Below are positions 56,011-63,925 of a stretch of 64,000 nucleotides of DNA, piece by piece (within the stretch, counting starts at the first letter, position 1; the number at the start of each line of letters is the position of its first letter). The translations under genes and the position numbers were made by a program. The stretch spans positions 62,001-126,000 of the forward strand of contig NZ_JBDWAS010000007.1 of assembly GCF_039978735.1 (NCBI RefSeq), written 5' to 3'. The notes beneath the pieces were generated by a model that searched no databases, was not told the origin of the DNA, and saw only the letters and a program-made list of their open reading frames with translations. The stretch comes from Maricaulis sp039978735 (lineage in GTDB: Bacteria; Pseudomonadota; Alphaproteobacteria; Caulobacterales; Maricaulaceae).

Positions 56011-57774
56011 ATGAACAGCAAGCTTCTGGCCGGTGTGGCGCTCGTGGCGCTGATCGCGGGCGGTGCCGCCCAGGCCCAGGATCCGGCGCTGCCGCCGGCC
56101 TATGGCTCGGTGCGCCTGTCCTCGGGCTTCGAACCCGATCCGGCATCGGTCGGCGTCCGCGCCGGCGGAGCGATCTATGCCGGCAATGCCTCCGATTTCT
56201 GTTCGGGCTATATCACGCCGCAGGCGTCCTACGCCTTCGACTACGACGCCGGCAGCTATGATCTCTTCGTGTCGGCCGCGTCCGATGTCGATGCGACCCT
56301 CCTGGTCCGCGCGCCGGATGGCAGCTGGCACTGCAATGATGATGGCGAGGGGATCGGTCTCAATCCGGGCCTGCGCTTCGACAATCCGCAGTCGGGCGAC
56401 TACCAGGTCTGGGTCGGCACGCTGAGCCCGGGCGTCGGATACGAGCCGGCCATGCTGCACATTTCCGAGGTCGGTTTCTCGTCGGCGAATGCCTATTCGC
56501 GCGCGCCGAACCCCAATCTGGCGCCGGAATCCGGCACGCTCGACCTGCGCGCCGGCTTTGCCGACGACCCGCGCACGGTGCGGGTGACGGCAGGCGGTGA
56601 AATCAGCGCCGACCGCGGGACCTCGCCGATGTGCCGCGGGCACGTGAATTCCGCGCCGGACCTCTGGGTGAACTATACCGGCCGCGGGGATTTCGACCTT
56701 TATCTGTCGATGGAGGCGGATAGCGACACCACGCTGCTCGTCCAGGACCCGAACGGCAACTGGCTGTGTGACGACGACACGGCCGAGAATCTCAATCCGG
56801 GTCTGCGCATCGTGGATCCGGCGGCCGGACGCTATGCGGTCTGGGCCGGCCGTTTCTCGCGCGGTCCGGACGTGCCGGCCACGATCTATGTGTCGGAACT
56901 CGGCTTCCTGGGGAATATCGATACCCCGGCCGAACTCGACTACTCGCTGCCGTCCAATTACGGCTCGGCCGAACTGGTCTCCGGCTTCACGCCCGATCCC
57001 TACACGGTCAACCTGATGGCCGGCGGCGATGTCGATGTGAACGAGGCTGTCGGGCAGAATTGTCGCGGCTATGCCACGACGGCGCCGGACTTCGACATCA
57101 CTTATGACGCCGACAATCTGGACCTCTACATATCCGCCACTTCGGATGGCGATGCGACCCTGGTCGTCAATGCGCCGGACGGGACCTGGTGGTGCGATGA
57201 CGACAGCGCGGGCAGCCTTAATCCAGGCATCCGTTTCGACAATCCGCAGGATGGCCGCTACGACATCTGGGTCGGCACCTACAGCGAGGGCACGCCCGAG
57301 CCGGCGACGCTGCACATTTCCGAACTCGGCTTCGGCGATGAATTCGTCGGCGGCGGTGCTTCGCTCGATGTCTCTCTCGAGGCCAATTACGGCTCGGTCA
57401 GCCTGGAGGGCGGCTTCTCGCCCGACCCCTACACGGTCGACCTCGTCGCGGGCGGTCCGCTCGATGCCGGCGAAGCGGCGGACCCGTTCTGCCGCGGCTA
57501 TGTCACCGAAGCTCCCGATGTCGAGCTGAGTTTCGAGCCGGGCGCGCTGGACCTGTTCATCTCGGTCCTGGCCGATGCCGACACGACGCTGGTGATCAAC
57601 GATCCGTCCGGCCGCTGGATCTGCGACGATGACGGGGCGGGCAGCCTCAATCCGGGTGTCCATTTCGAAAACCCCGAGGCCGGTGTCTACGACATCTGGG
57701 TCGGCACCTACTGGTCGGGCGAAAGCCAGCCGGCACGCCTCGGCATTTCCGAGCTTGGCTTCCAGGAAAACTAG
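56011..57774 (+). CDS. Secreted protein with four tandem ~143-residue repeats
   Basis: A 587-residue protein with a signal peptide (MNSKLLAGVALVALIAGGAAQAQ). Four homologous units run at about residues 31-156, 174-299, 317-441 and 460-584. Each has YGS...GF-x-PDP, a Cys (64, 208, 351, 494), SD-x-D-x-TL, W-x-C-(N/D)DD with the second Cys (108, 253, 395, 538), LNPG-(L/I/V)-RF, VWVGT and ISE-(L/V)-GF. Cys spacing is 44-45 in every copy, so one disulfide per repeat is likely. The Asp cluster may bind calcium. The fold resembles a beta-sandwich like the bacterial pre-peptidase C-terminal domain. Function unknown. Confidence 0.88.
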   Translation: MNSKLLAGVALVALIAGGAAQAQDPALPPAYGSVRLSSGFEPDPASVGVRAGGAIYAGNASDFCSGYITPQASYAFDYDAGSYDLFVSAASDVDATLLVRAPDGSWHCNDDGEGIGLNPGLRFDNPQSGDYQVWVGTLSPGVGYEPAMLHISEVGFSSANAYSRAPNPNLAPESGTLDLRAGFADDPRTVRVTAGGEISADRGTSPMCRGHVNSAPDLWVNYTGRGDFDLYLSMEADSDTTLLVQDPNGNWLCDDDTAENLNPGLRIVDPAAGRYAVWAGRFSRGPDVPATIYVSELGFLGNIDTPAELDYSLPSNYGSAELVSGFTPDPYTVNLMAGGDVDVNEAVGQNCRGYATTAPDFDITYDADNLDLYISATSDGDATLVVNAPDGTWWCDDDSAGSLNPGIRFDNPQDGRYDIWVGTYSEGTPEPATLHISELGFGDEFVGGGASLDVSLEANYGSVSLEGGFSPDPYTVDLVAGGPLDAGEAADPFCRGYVTEAPDVELSFEPGALDLFISVLADADTTLVINDPSGRWICDDDGAGSLNPGVHFENPEAGVYDIWVGTYWSGESQPARLGISELGFQEN

Positions 57775-57801
57775 GCGCGCTTCAGGTGACTGAATTGCCA
57801 C

Positions 57802-57829
57802 GGGGCGGCCCACCTGGGTCGCCCCTTCG
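57802..57829 (+). terminator. Possible terminator after the repeat protein
   Basis: GGGGCGGCCC-ACCT-GGGTCGCCCC forms a 10-bp stem with one G-T pair. It is followed by TTCGT only, so termination strength is uncertain. Confidence 0.55.
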
Positions 57830-57889
57830 TATGTCTTATGAGTGACCTGCACATCTCATATGCAGGATTCGCTCTTCCGTTGTGGCGGG

Positions 57890-57904
57890 TGTTACACTAT
57901 ATCA
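57890..57904 (+). promoter_or_regulatory. Candidate Zur box before the MerC-like gene
   Basis: TGTTACACTATATCA matches the alphaproteobacterial Zur pattern TGTTATANTATAACA at 12 of 14 fixed positions. It lies 31 bases before the ATG. Regulation is inferred. Confidence 0.45.
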
Positions 57905-57934
57905 TCGTATGTGAGCCCGACCCGCAGGTGTTTG

Positions 57935-58381
57935 ATGAAAATGACCGCCAACAGGCATAGATCCCTCGACGCGACCGGCGTCGGCCTGTCGGCGCTGTGC
58001 ATCCTGCACTGCCTGCTCGTCCCGACGGCTGCCTCGGCTGCCCCCCTGCTCTCGCCGGAGCTGGGCTCGCTGTTCGGCCTCAGCCATGACTGGCACATCG
58101 TGATGCTGGCGCTGGCGGCACCGGTCTCGCTGGTAGCGCTGGGCTGGGGCATGAAGTCGGTGGAGGCCGGCTGGCGGATCTTCGCGGCGGGCCTGTTCGG
58201 TCTCGTGCTGATGGCGATCGGCGCCTCGCATGTCTTCGGCTCGCTGGCCGAGACCGTGCTGACCCTGACCGGTGTGACCGTGCTGGCCGGGGCTCACCTG
58301 GTGAACTGGCGCGCCCGGGCCCGGGCCGGCCATGTCCACCGCCGCGATTGCGGCCTGTGCGAGCACGAGCCGCACGCCTGA
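57935..58381 (+). CDS. MerC-domain membrane protein
   Basis: A 148-residue protein with four transmembrane segments. DATGVGLSALCILHCLLVPTA is the MerC signature, with the paired Cys (CILHC) that bind metal. The C-terminus is His/Cys-rich (HVHRRDCGLCEHEPHA). MerC was first known for mercury uptake, but chromosomal versions often go with zinc homeostasis genes. ATG at 57935 follows AGGTG. A Zur-like box sits upstream. It lies between the repeat protein and rpmI on the plus strand. Confidence 0.85.
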   Translation: MKMTANRHRSLDATGVGLSALCILHCLLVPTAASAAPLLSPELGSLFGLSHDWHIVMLALAAPVSLVALGWGMKSVEAGWRIFAAGLFGLVLMAIGASHVFGSLAETVLTLTGVTVLAGAHLVNWRARARAGHVHRRDCGLCEHEPHA

Positions 58382-58525
58382 GGCGGAGTCAGCTGCGCCC
58401 TTGCAATAGCGCCGTTTCCGCGTATAAGACCCCGCTTCCAACTCCAGCCTGACGGGCCCGTTCGACATGCCCGCTGGCTGCAACATCCACAAGACCGCTC
58501 CGGCGGTCCTGCAAAGGAGATGAAA

Positions 58526-58726
58526 ATGTCGAAGATGAAGACGAAGAGCGGCGCCAAAAAGCGCTTCAAGCTCACTGCCACGGGCAAGGTGAAGGCCGGC
58601 CAGGCCGGCAAGCGCCACGGCATGATCAAGCGGACTCCCAAGCAGATCCGCAACAAGCGCGGCCAGACGACCCTGTCGCCCCAGGACGCGCGGATCGTGA
58701 AAAAATACATCCCGAACGGCCTGTAA
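58526..58726 (+). CDS. rpmI: 50S ribosomal protein L35
   Basis: A 66-residue basic ribosomal protein (MSKMKTKSGAKKRFK...KKYIPNGL). ATG 58526 has AAGGAG just upstream at 58514-58519. A second ATG at 58520 overlaps that site and is less likely. rplT follows 29 bases later. Confidence 0.97.
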   Translation: MSKMKTKSGAKKRFKLTATGKVKAGQAGKRHGMIKRTPKQIRNKRGQTTLSPQDARIVKKYIPNGL

Positions 58727-58755
58727 GCCGCGGCAGCTGAGTTAGGAGCACACCC

Positions 58756-59112
58756 ATGTCTCGAGTTACGTCCGGACCGGCGACCGCCAAGCGCCACAAG
58801 AAAGTCATCAAAGCGGCCAAGGGCTATTACGGCCGCCGCAAGAACACCTTCCGCGCCGCCGTGCAGGCTGTGGAGAAGGCTGGCCAGTACGCCTATCGCG
58901 ACCGCCGTGCCAAGAAGCGCAATTTCCGCGGTCTCTGGATCCAGCGCATCAATGCCGGTGCCCGCGAGCACGGCATGACCTATTCGGTCTTCATGAACGG
59001 TCTGAACAAGGCCGGCATCGAGGTCGACCGCAAGGTCCTGTCCGACATCGCGATCCGCGAACCGGAAGCCTTCAAGGCGCTCGTCGATCAGGCGCGCGCT
59101 GCGCTGGGCTGA
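58756..59112 (+). CDS. rplT: 50S ribosomal protein L20
   Basis: A 118-residue protein (MSRVTSGPATAKRHKK..., with GRRKNTFRAAVQAVEKAGQ). It is an early assembly protein and in some bacteria represses its own operon. It is co-transcribed with rpmI and has a strong terminator 24 bases downstream. Confidence 0.97.
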   Translation: MSRVTSGPATAKRHKKVIKAAKGYYGRRKNTFRAAVQAVEKAGQYAYRDRRAKKRNFRGLWIQRINAGAREHGMTYSVFMNGLNKAGIEVDRKVLSDIAIREPEAFKALVDQARAALG

Positions 59113-59135
59113 ACCCGGTCACACCGATCCGATTG

Positions 59136-59172
59136 AAAAGGCCCGCCAGCGCATCGCCGGCGGGCCTTTTTC
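59136..59172 (+). terminator. Rho-independent terminator after rplT
   Basis: AAAAGGCCCGCC and GGCGGGCCTTTT pair in a 12-bp stem around a loop of about 11 bases, ending TTTTTCG. Confidence 0.85.
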
Positions 59173-59189
59173 GTTTGGCCCTTCGGGCT

Positions 59190-59305
59190 GCCCCTCATCC
59201 GGGCTCCGCCCACCTTCTCCCCGGTCGGGGAGAAGGCAATAACAGCCCTGTCACGCTCCCCCTCTCCCCCGCCGGGGAGAGGGATCAAGGGTGAGGGGCG
59301 CGCGG
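59190..59305. repeat. Compound palindromic (REP-like) element
   Basis: Two hairpins, CCTTCTCC...GGAGAAGG (59213-59236) and CCCTCTCC...GGAGAGGG (59260-59283), are flanked by CCCCTCATCC (59191-59200) and GTGAGGGG (about 59291-59298), which pair with each other. A further hairpin GCGCGGCTGAGCCGCGC follows at 59299-59315. The motif style is common to intergenic palindromes in alphaproteobacteria. It lies between rplT and pheS and encodes nothing. Confidence 0.8.
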
Positions 59306-59401
59306 CTGAGCCGCGCAAGAGAGACTAGTGCCGCCACTCCCTGTCGACACTGCATAATACAGCCGCTAAACCCACCTCGACCGCGAGGGACTGAGAACGC
59401 C

Positions 59402-60484
59402 ATGACCGACACATCCAATCTCGACACGCTGGAAGCCGAGGTCCGCAGCCAGATCGATGGCGCGACCGACGAGGCGGCGCTGGACGCCGTGCGCGTGTCC
59501 GCCCTGGGCAAGAAGGGCTCGGTTTCGCTGATGATGCGCGAGTTGGGCAGGATGAGCCCGGAAGAGCGTCAGGTGATGGGTCCCGCGCTCAACGGTCTCA
59601 AGAACCGCCTCAACGACGCCCTGGAAGCGCGCAAGGCCGATCTGGAAGCCAGGGCGCTGGACGCTGCGCTGGCCTCGGAAACGGTCGACATCACTTTGCC
59701 TGTGCGCCCGGAACCGCAAGGCTCTCTGCACCCGATCACCCAGGTGATGGAAGAACTGGCCGTGATCTTCGCGGATATGGGCTTCGAGGTCGCCGAAGGG
59801 CCGGATGTCGAGGACGACTTCCACAATTTCACTGCCCTGAACTTCCCGCCCGGCCACCCGGCGCGCGACACCCAGGACACTTTCTTCATGCAGCCGGACG
59901 AGAACGGCGAGCGCAAGGTGCTGCGCACCCACACCTCGCCGGTGCAGATCCGCACCATGCTGAAGGGCAAGACGCCGATCCGCATCATCGTGCCGGGCCG
60001 CGTCTATCGCTGCGACTGGGACCAGACCCACACGCCGATGTTCCACCAGGTCGAAGGCCTGGTGATCGATCGCGAGGCGAATATGGGTCACCTCAAGGGC
60101 ACGCTGCTGGACTTTATCGCCGCCTTCTTCGAGACCGACCAGGTGGAAGCCCGCTTCCGTCCGCACCACTTCCCCTTCACCGAGCCGAGCGCCGAGATGG
60201 ATGTGCGCTATGAGCGCGTCGGCGATGCGGTGAAAGTGGGCTCGGGCGACAAATGGATGGAGATCCTCGGCTGCGGCATGGTCCATCCGAATGTGATCCG
60301 CAATTGCGGCCTCGACCCGGACGAGTTCCAGGGCTTCGCCTGGGGCATGGGCGTCGACCGTCTCGCCATGCTGAAATATGGCGCGCCGGACCTGCGCGAC
60401 TTCTTCAATTCCGACAAGCGCTGGCTGAACCATTACGGCTTCACCCCGCTGCTGCAGGCCAATCTGGCGACGGGCCTGAGCTAG
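59402..60484 (+). CDS. pheS: Phenylalanyl-tRNA synthetase alpha subunit
   Basis: A 360-residue class II aminoacyl-tRNA synthetase subunit. It has an N-terminal coiled coil, motif 2 (PGRVYRCDWDQTHTPMFHQVEGL) and motif 3 (FAWGMGVDRLAMLKYG, with the catalytic Arg). It charges tRNA-Phe with PheT. The ATG at 59402 is chosen since upstream codons are not family-like. pheT is separated by two inserted genes here. Confidence 0.97.
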   Translation: MTDTSNLDTLEAEVRSQIDGATDEAALDAVRVSALGKKGSVSLMMRELGRMSPEERQVMGPALNGLKNRLNDALEARKADLEARALDAALASETVDITLPVRPEPQGSLHPITQVMEELAVIFADMGFEVAEGPDVEDDFHNFTALNFPPGHPARDTQDTFFMQPDENGERKVLRTHTSPVQIRTMLKGKTPIRIIVPGRVYRCDWDQTHTPMFHQVEGLVIDREANMGHLKGTLLDFIAAFFETDQVEARFRPHHFPFTEPSAEMDVRYERVGDAVKVGSGDKWMEILGCGMVHPNVIRNCGLDPDEFQGFAWGMGVDRLAMLKYGAPDLRDFFNSDKRWLNHYGFTPLLQANLATGLS

Positions 60485-60494
60485 GGAGCTTGGA

Positions 60495-60860
60495 GTGAGC
60501 TACGACCTCTATTTCGGTGCTCGGGACAGAACTTCAAAACTCGACCAGGAGAAGGTCCGGGCGTGGTTTGCAGCACGCGGCTACACTTTCCACGCTGCGC
60601 AACAGGCGCTGATGGAAACGCCTGAAGAAGATATGCTCTGGGACTTCTGCTTCATCCAAGAGGAAGACGCGGACTTCGACCGTCCATTGCTCGCGAGTTG
60701 TTCTCTGCCAAGCGCGATGGATCACGCAAAAAAGTGCATCAACGATGCGCGGGATTTTTGCCAGGCTTTCGATCTGGTCGTGAGCGATCCACAAACAGAC
60801 TCCCTCGCTTTCATGGAGCCGGACGAGTATTTGGTGGCGGACGGCAGGGCGCAGTCCTGA
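60495..60860 (+). CDS. Hypothetical protein inserted between pheS and pheT
   Basis: A 121-residue protein starting at GTG 60495, with GGGAG upstream and only 10 bases from the pheS stop. It is soluble, begins MSYDLYFGARDR and is rich in Asp/Glu. Base composition is visibly lower in GC (for example AAAACTCGACCAGGAG and GCAAAAAAGTGC) than its neighbours, suggesting recent arrival. The MSYDLYF start recalls small proteins seen near toxin or immunity loci, but this is only a similarity of feel. Confidence 0.65.
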   Translation: MSYDLYFGARDRTSKLDQEKVRAWFAARGYTFHAAQQALMETPEEDMLWDFCFIQEEDADFDRPLLASCSLPSAMDHAKKCINDARDFCQAFDLVVSDPQTDSLAFMEPDEYLVADGRAQS

Positions 60861-60861
60861 C

Positions 60862-61458
60862 ATGTGGCGCTGGCTCTCCCATAACCACCAGACGCTGACG
60901 GCGGTCGGCGCGATGCTCGTGGGCATCGCGGCGCTGTTTGTCGCCTGGGACCAGGGGCGGGTGATGCGGGCGCAGCAGCACGGCGCCGTGGTGCCGGTGC
61001 TGCAGATCGACGGTTTCATGGTCACGCGGCCGGAAACCCGCTCGATCGGTCTGCGCGTCTATAATAACGGTGTCGGCCCGGCGATGATCGAGAGTGTCAC
61101 CCTGCGCCGCGATGGCGTGGAAGTGCAGGGATTTGCGGAGCTGATGGCGGTTCTGCCGGCTGACCAGGACCGTTCCTGGGCCACCCTGGTCGGCCGCACG
61201 CTTGCGCCCGGCGGCGAGGTCGAGCCGATCATGATCCAGTGGCCGCGCGCCTCGCTGGAAGGCCCTGCCGTCAACGCGCTGCTGACCGAGTGGGAGCTCT
61301 GGCAGGTCGAGGCCTGCTACTGCTCGGTCTTCGACCGTTGCTGGACCACCCGGACGTCCAATGCCCGTCCTGTGCCCGCACGCCGTTGCGAGGCGCAGCA
61401 GGACGATGTTTTCCAAACTCTCGGATCCGTGCCTGACACGGAGGAGCCCGAACAATGA
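60862..61458 (+). CDS. Membrane-anchored hypothetical protein
   Basis: A 198-residue protein. One transmembrane helix near the N-terminus (TAVGAMLVGIAALFVAWDQG, residues 13-32). The rest is extracytoplasmic or cytoplasmic with a beta-rich middle (RVYNNGVGPAMIESVTLRRDG) and four cysteines in the last 50 residues (EACYCSVFDRCW, RRC). No family recognised. It starts 1 base after the stop of the preceding gene and overlaps pheT by four bases, so it is in the same transcript. Confidence 0.7.
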   Translation: MWRWLSHNHQTLTAVGAMLVGIAALFVAWDQGRVMRAQQHGAVVPVLQIDGFMVTRPETRSIGLRVYNNGVGPAMIESVTLRRDGVEVQGFAELMAVLPADQDRSWATLVGRTLAPGGEVEPIMIQWPRASLEGPAVNALLTEWELWQVEACYCSVFDRCWTTRTSNARPVPARRCEAQQDDVFQTLGSVPDTEEPEQ

Positions 61459-63854
61459 AATTCCCGCTTTCCTGGCTGAAATACCATCTCGAGACCGACG
61501 CCTCCCTGGAGGAGATCGCCGAGGCCATGACCATGGCCGGGCTGGAGATCGAGGAGATCGACAATCCGCTGGAAAAATTTGCGGATTTCTCGGTCTGCCA
61601 TGTCATCGAGGCGGTGCAGCACCCCGATGCCGACAAGCTGCGGGTCTGCCGTGTGGCGACGAAGGACGGCGAGAAGCAGATCGTCTGTGGCGCGCCGAAT
61701 GCCCGCACCGGCATGTATGCCGTCTATGCGCCGCTTGGGGCGTACATTCCGGGCCTCGACTTCGCGCTGGACAAGAAGCCGCGCAAGATCCGCGGCGTGG
61801 AAAGCCATGGCATGATGTGTTCGGCCCGCGAGCTGGAGCTGGGCGAGGATCATGACGGCATCATCGACCTGCCCGAGCCTTTCGAGGTCGGCACGCCGGC
61901 CGTGGTGGCGCTGGGCATGGCCGACCCGGTTATCGATTTCGAAGTGACGCCGAACCGGCCGGACTGGCTGGGCGTGCGCGGCATTGCCCGCGATCTCGCT
62001 GCCACCGGCATCGGCACGCTGAAAGCCCATGACATCGACAACATCCCCGGCAGCTTCCCCTGCCCGGTGACGGTCGAGCTCGACTGGCCGGAAGTCTGCC
62101 CGGTCTATGCCGGCCGCGTGATCCGCGGTGTGAAGAATGGCGAGAGCCCGGACTGGCTGAAAAAGGCGCTGAAGGCGATCGGCCTGCGTCCGATCAACTT
62201 CCTGGCCGATATTACCAACATGATCTCCTACGACCGTTGCCGGCCGCTCCATGTCTACGACATGGCCAAGCTGGACGGCCCGATCCGGGCGCGCCGCGGC
62301 AAGGGCGCGGCCGACCGGTTCGAGGCGCTGGACAACAAGGAATATGTGCCGGGCGAAGACCAGTGTGTCATCGCCGACGATGCGCGCTGCCTCGGTTTCG
62401 GCGGTGTCATCGGCGGCACCTATTCGGGCGTGTCCGAAGAGACCACCGATGTCTTCATCGAAAGCGCCTGGTTCGATCCGCAGACGACCCGCGCGACGGG
62501 CAAGGCGACGGGCATCGACTCGGACGCGAAATACCGTTTCGAGCGCGGCGTCGATCCGGCCTCGCCGCAGGCCGGTATCGAGCAGGCCACCGAACTGGTG
62601 CTGAAATACTGCGGCGGCGAGGCGTCCGAGACGATTGTCGTCGGTGAGACGCCAGCGCCGCCGGCCGATATCGAATTCCCGCTGGCCGAGGTGAAGCGCC
62701 TGACCGGGCTCGACCTGCCGCGCGAGGAAATCGTGCGCATTCTCGAAGCGCTCGGCTTTGCGCCCAAGGGTGGGGGCGATGTGCTGACGGTGGGCGTGCC
62801 CTCCTGGCGCATGGACTGCACCCAGAAGGCCGACCTCGTCGAGGAAGTCGCGCGCATCCACGGTTTCGACAAGCTGGACGCGCTCTCCCTGCCGCGCCCG
62901 CCCGTGCGCCGTGAAGCGCCGGCGACCGTCATGCAGCTGCGCGCCCGCTATGCCCGCCGGGCCCTCGCAGTTCGCGGCTATTCTGAAACCGTCACCTGGT
63001 CCTTCTGCGAGACGAAGCAGGCGGCCCTGTTCGGCGGCCATGGCGAAGGCCTGGCGCTGGAAAACCCGATCTCTTCCGAGCTGGACGTGATGCGTCCGAC
63101 GGCGCTGATCCACCTGCTCACCGCGCTGCAGGCCAATGCCGATCGCGGCCAGGCCGATCCGCGCCTGTTCGAGGTGGGGCCGGTCTATCTTACCGACAAG
63201 CCGGACGGGCAGCGTCTCGTGGCGACCGGTGTGCGGCGTGTCGAGACCGGCCGTCACTGGGCCGGGACCCGCCTGCCCGACGTGTTCGATGCCAAGGCCG
63301 ATGCGCTGGCCGCGCTGGCCGCCGCCGGTGCCCCGGCCGACAGCCTCCAGGTCGCGGCCGAGGCGCGGGAATGGTGGCATCCGGGCCGGTCCGGCGTGCT
63401 GCGTCTGGGGCCGAAGAATGTGCTGGCCGAGTTCGGCGAAATCCATCCCGGCATCCTCAAGGCGCTCGATATCGACGGACGCGTGCTCGCCTTCGAGATC
63501 GTGCTCGACAACATCCCGCAGCCCAAGAAGGCTTCCGGCCTGAAGGCGCGCGGCCAGCTGGACCGCGCCGAGCTTCTGCCGGTGCATCGCGACTTCGCCT
63601 TCCTCGTCGGCAAGGATGTCCCGGCGGACACACTGATCCGGGCGGCAAAGGGCGCGGACAAGGCCCTGATCGCTGACGTGACCGTGTTCGACGTCTATGA
63701 CGGCAAGGGTGTGCCGGACGGCCAGGTCTCGCTGGCTCTCGAGGTCACCCTGCAGCCGCGCGAGAAAACGCTGACCGATGAAGAGATCGACGCCGTTGCG
63801 GCCGCGATTGTCTCCAAGGTCGAGAAGGCGTCCGGCGGGACATTGCGCGGCTGA
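61455..63854 (+). CDS. pheT: Phenylalanyl-tRNA synthetase beta subunit
   Basis: A 799-residue protein. Domains in order: tRNA-binding OB domain (about residues 40-150, with VCGAPNARTGMYAVYAPLGA), B3/B4 editing domain (about 210-390, with GGVIGGTYSGVSEETTD), B5, the catalytic-like core, and the C-terminal FDX-ACB anticodon-binding domain (after about 700, VHRDFAFLVGKDVPADTLI). With PheS it forms the alpha2beta2 enzyme. Its ATG overlaps the stop of the inserted membrane protein. Confidence 0.97.
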   Translation: MKFPLSWLKYHLETDASLEEIAEAMTMAGLEIEEIDNPLEKFADFSVCHVIEAVQHPDADKLRVCRVATKDGEKQIVCGAPNARTGMYAVYAPLGAYIPGLDFALDKKPRKIRGVESHGMMCSARELELGEDHDGIIDLPEPFEVGTPAVVALGMADPVIDFEVTPNRPDWLGVRGIARDLAATGIGTLKAHDIDNIPGSFPCPVTVELDWPEVCPVYAGRVIRGVKNGESPDWLKKALKAIGLRPINFLADITNMISYDRCRPLHVYDMAKLDGPIRARRGKGAADRFEALDNKEYVPGEDQCVIADDARCLGFGGVIGGTYSGVSEETTDVFIESAWFDPQTTRATGKATGIDSDAKYRFERGVDPASPQAGIEQATELVLKYCGGEASETIVVGETPAPPADIEFPLAEVKRLTGLDLPREEIVRILEALGFAPKGGGDVLTVGVPSWRMDCTQKADLVEEVARIHGFDKLDALSLPRPPVRREAPATVMQLRARYARRALAVRGYSETVTWSFCETKQAALFGGHGEGLALENPISSELDVMRPTALIHLLTALQANADRGQADPRLFEVGPVYLTDKPDGQRLVATGVRRVETGRHWAGTRLPDVFDAKADALAALAAAGAPADSLQVAAEAREWWHPGRSGVLRLGPKNVLAEFGEIHPGILKALDIDGRVLAFEIVLDNIPQPKKASGLKARGQLDRAELLPVHRDFAFLVGKDVPADTLIRAAKGADKALIADVTVFDVYDGKGVPDGQVSLALEVTLQPREKTLTDEEIDAVAAAIVSKVEKASGGTLRG

Positions 63855-63887
63855 CCGGCCCGAACCCCCGTTTTACGAGAAAGTTTT

Positions 63888-63925
63888 ACGCCGCTTTCTC
63901 CAAATAGGGGAAAGCGGCGTTTTCT
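63888..63925 (+). terminator. Rho-independent terminator after pheT
   Basis: ACGCCGCTTT and AAAGCGGCGT form a perfect 10-bp stem (extended by CTCC/GGGG) across a short loop, followed by TTTTCTTG. It lies 33 bases after the pheT stop. Nothing else is recognised to the window end. Confidence 0.85.

Noticed and set aside
55930..57852. 640-codon minus-strand frame over the repeat protein
   Set aside because: Opposite to a protein with a clear signal peptide and four conserved repeats. The apparent periodicity of the shadow is the periodicity of the real gene.
61317..63587. 756-codon minus-strand frame over pheT
   Set aside because: Antisense to an essential conserved gene; no domain.
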